Assembly (NCBI GenBank): GCA_026770585.1
Contig: MU646337.1
Coordinates: 580,818 to 593,337 of the forward strand
Direction of reading: 5' to 3'
DNA length: 12,520 nucleotides
From: Baffinella frigidus
Taxonomy: Eukaryota > Cryptophyceae > Cryptomonadales > Baffinellaceae
In this document: positions 12,289 to 12,520 of the stretch, one piece after another
How the letters are laid out: every line of letters begins with the position of its first letter
Position numbering within the stretch: the first letter of the stretch is position 1
Notes under the pieces: generated by a model
What the model was told of the DNA's origin: nothing
Databases searched by the model: none
What the model saw: only the letters and a program-made list of their open reading frames with translations
Translations under genes and position numbers: made by a program

Positions 12289-12520
12289 GCGATGACTTTT
12301 GCGGGCCCCGCGATGACTTTTGCGGGCCCCGCGATCGATGACTTTTGCGGGCCCAGCGATGACTTTTGAGGGGGGTGGTTGACTTGTGGGAGCGATGGTT
12401 GACTTTTGGGTTGACCTTTGACGGAGGGGTGTTGACTATTGGATTTTGAGGGAGATGTCGACTATCGACGTTTGAATCGACTTTTGAGGGGGGGGATGTT
12501 GACTATGGTCTCCTCCCAGT
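12289..12520 (+). repeat. GATGACTTTTG / GTTGACTTTTG repeat array at the right edge
   Basis: GATGACTTTTGCGGGCCC recurs at 12291, 12312 and 12337, and GATGACTTTTG at 12358, with a 21- or 25-bp period. It then grades into GTTGACTT.TG..GGGGG units (12379-12510). It would lie in the intron that starts at 12273. The TTGAC core matches motifs upstream of the PX gene and between the divergent genes. Confidence 0.82.

Overview
This is nuclear DNA from a eukaryote, most likely a unicellular alga or related protist. It has GT-AG introns, protein families confined to or typical of eukaryotes (a MYND zinc finger and a PX domain), no bacterial operon layout, and many blocks of the plant/algal telomere repeat TTTAGGG with variants TTTCGGG, TTCAGGG and TTTGGGG. 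The species cannot be fixed from the window alone. The blocks are interstitial: at the left edge the + strand is G-rich, the wrong orientation for a left chromosome end. A subtelomeric or repeat-rich region fits best.

Two genes are recognisable, and both are split by introns, so neither appears as one long open frame. (1) On the minus strand, 955 to 114, three exons encode a MYND zinc finger followed by TPR-like helices; the second intron is almost entirely degenerate telomeric repeat. (2) On the plus strand, exons at 9289-9393, 9657-9722 and 12198-12272 join in phase 0 to give most of a PX (phosphoinositide-binding) domain. The last intron is about 2.5 kb and packed with foldback elements, tandem repeats and C-rich telomeric repeat, and the gene runs off the right edge. 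Weaker exon candidates are a two-exon 3' end at 4193-3850 (minus), a tail with one membrane helix at 2311-2089 (minus), a transit-peptide-like first exon at 1053-1196 (plus), and an unresolved coding-like GC-rich block at 8208-9024.

The rest is mobile and repeated DNA. At 1773-5000 there are foldback elements, a family of copies ending in CTAAAGGACCTAAAGGAC, and a 43-bp tandem array. At 5000-6480 there is a cluster of TA-flanked miniature elements of about 117-175 bp with TIR CAGGGGTACCTCGCTCATAA. A 181-bp foldback element with a 42-nt perfect palindrome follows at 6476-6656. A triplicated segment at 7270-8090 carries three blocks of six 22-bp repeats. The interval 10080-11710 holds a 736-bp long-TIR element with other inverted repeats nested in it.

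Two observations stand out. The C-rich strand of the telomeric repeat lies just upstream of the inferred 3' splice sites of both recognised genes, where it supplies CTAAAC/CTGAAC branch-site-like motifs. In addition, a 21-nt hairpin (arms GTCTCRCC/GGYGAGAC) occurs three times with compensatory base changes.
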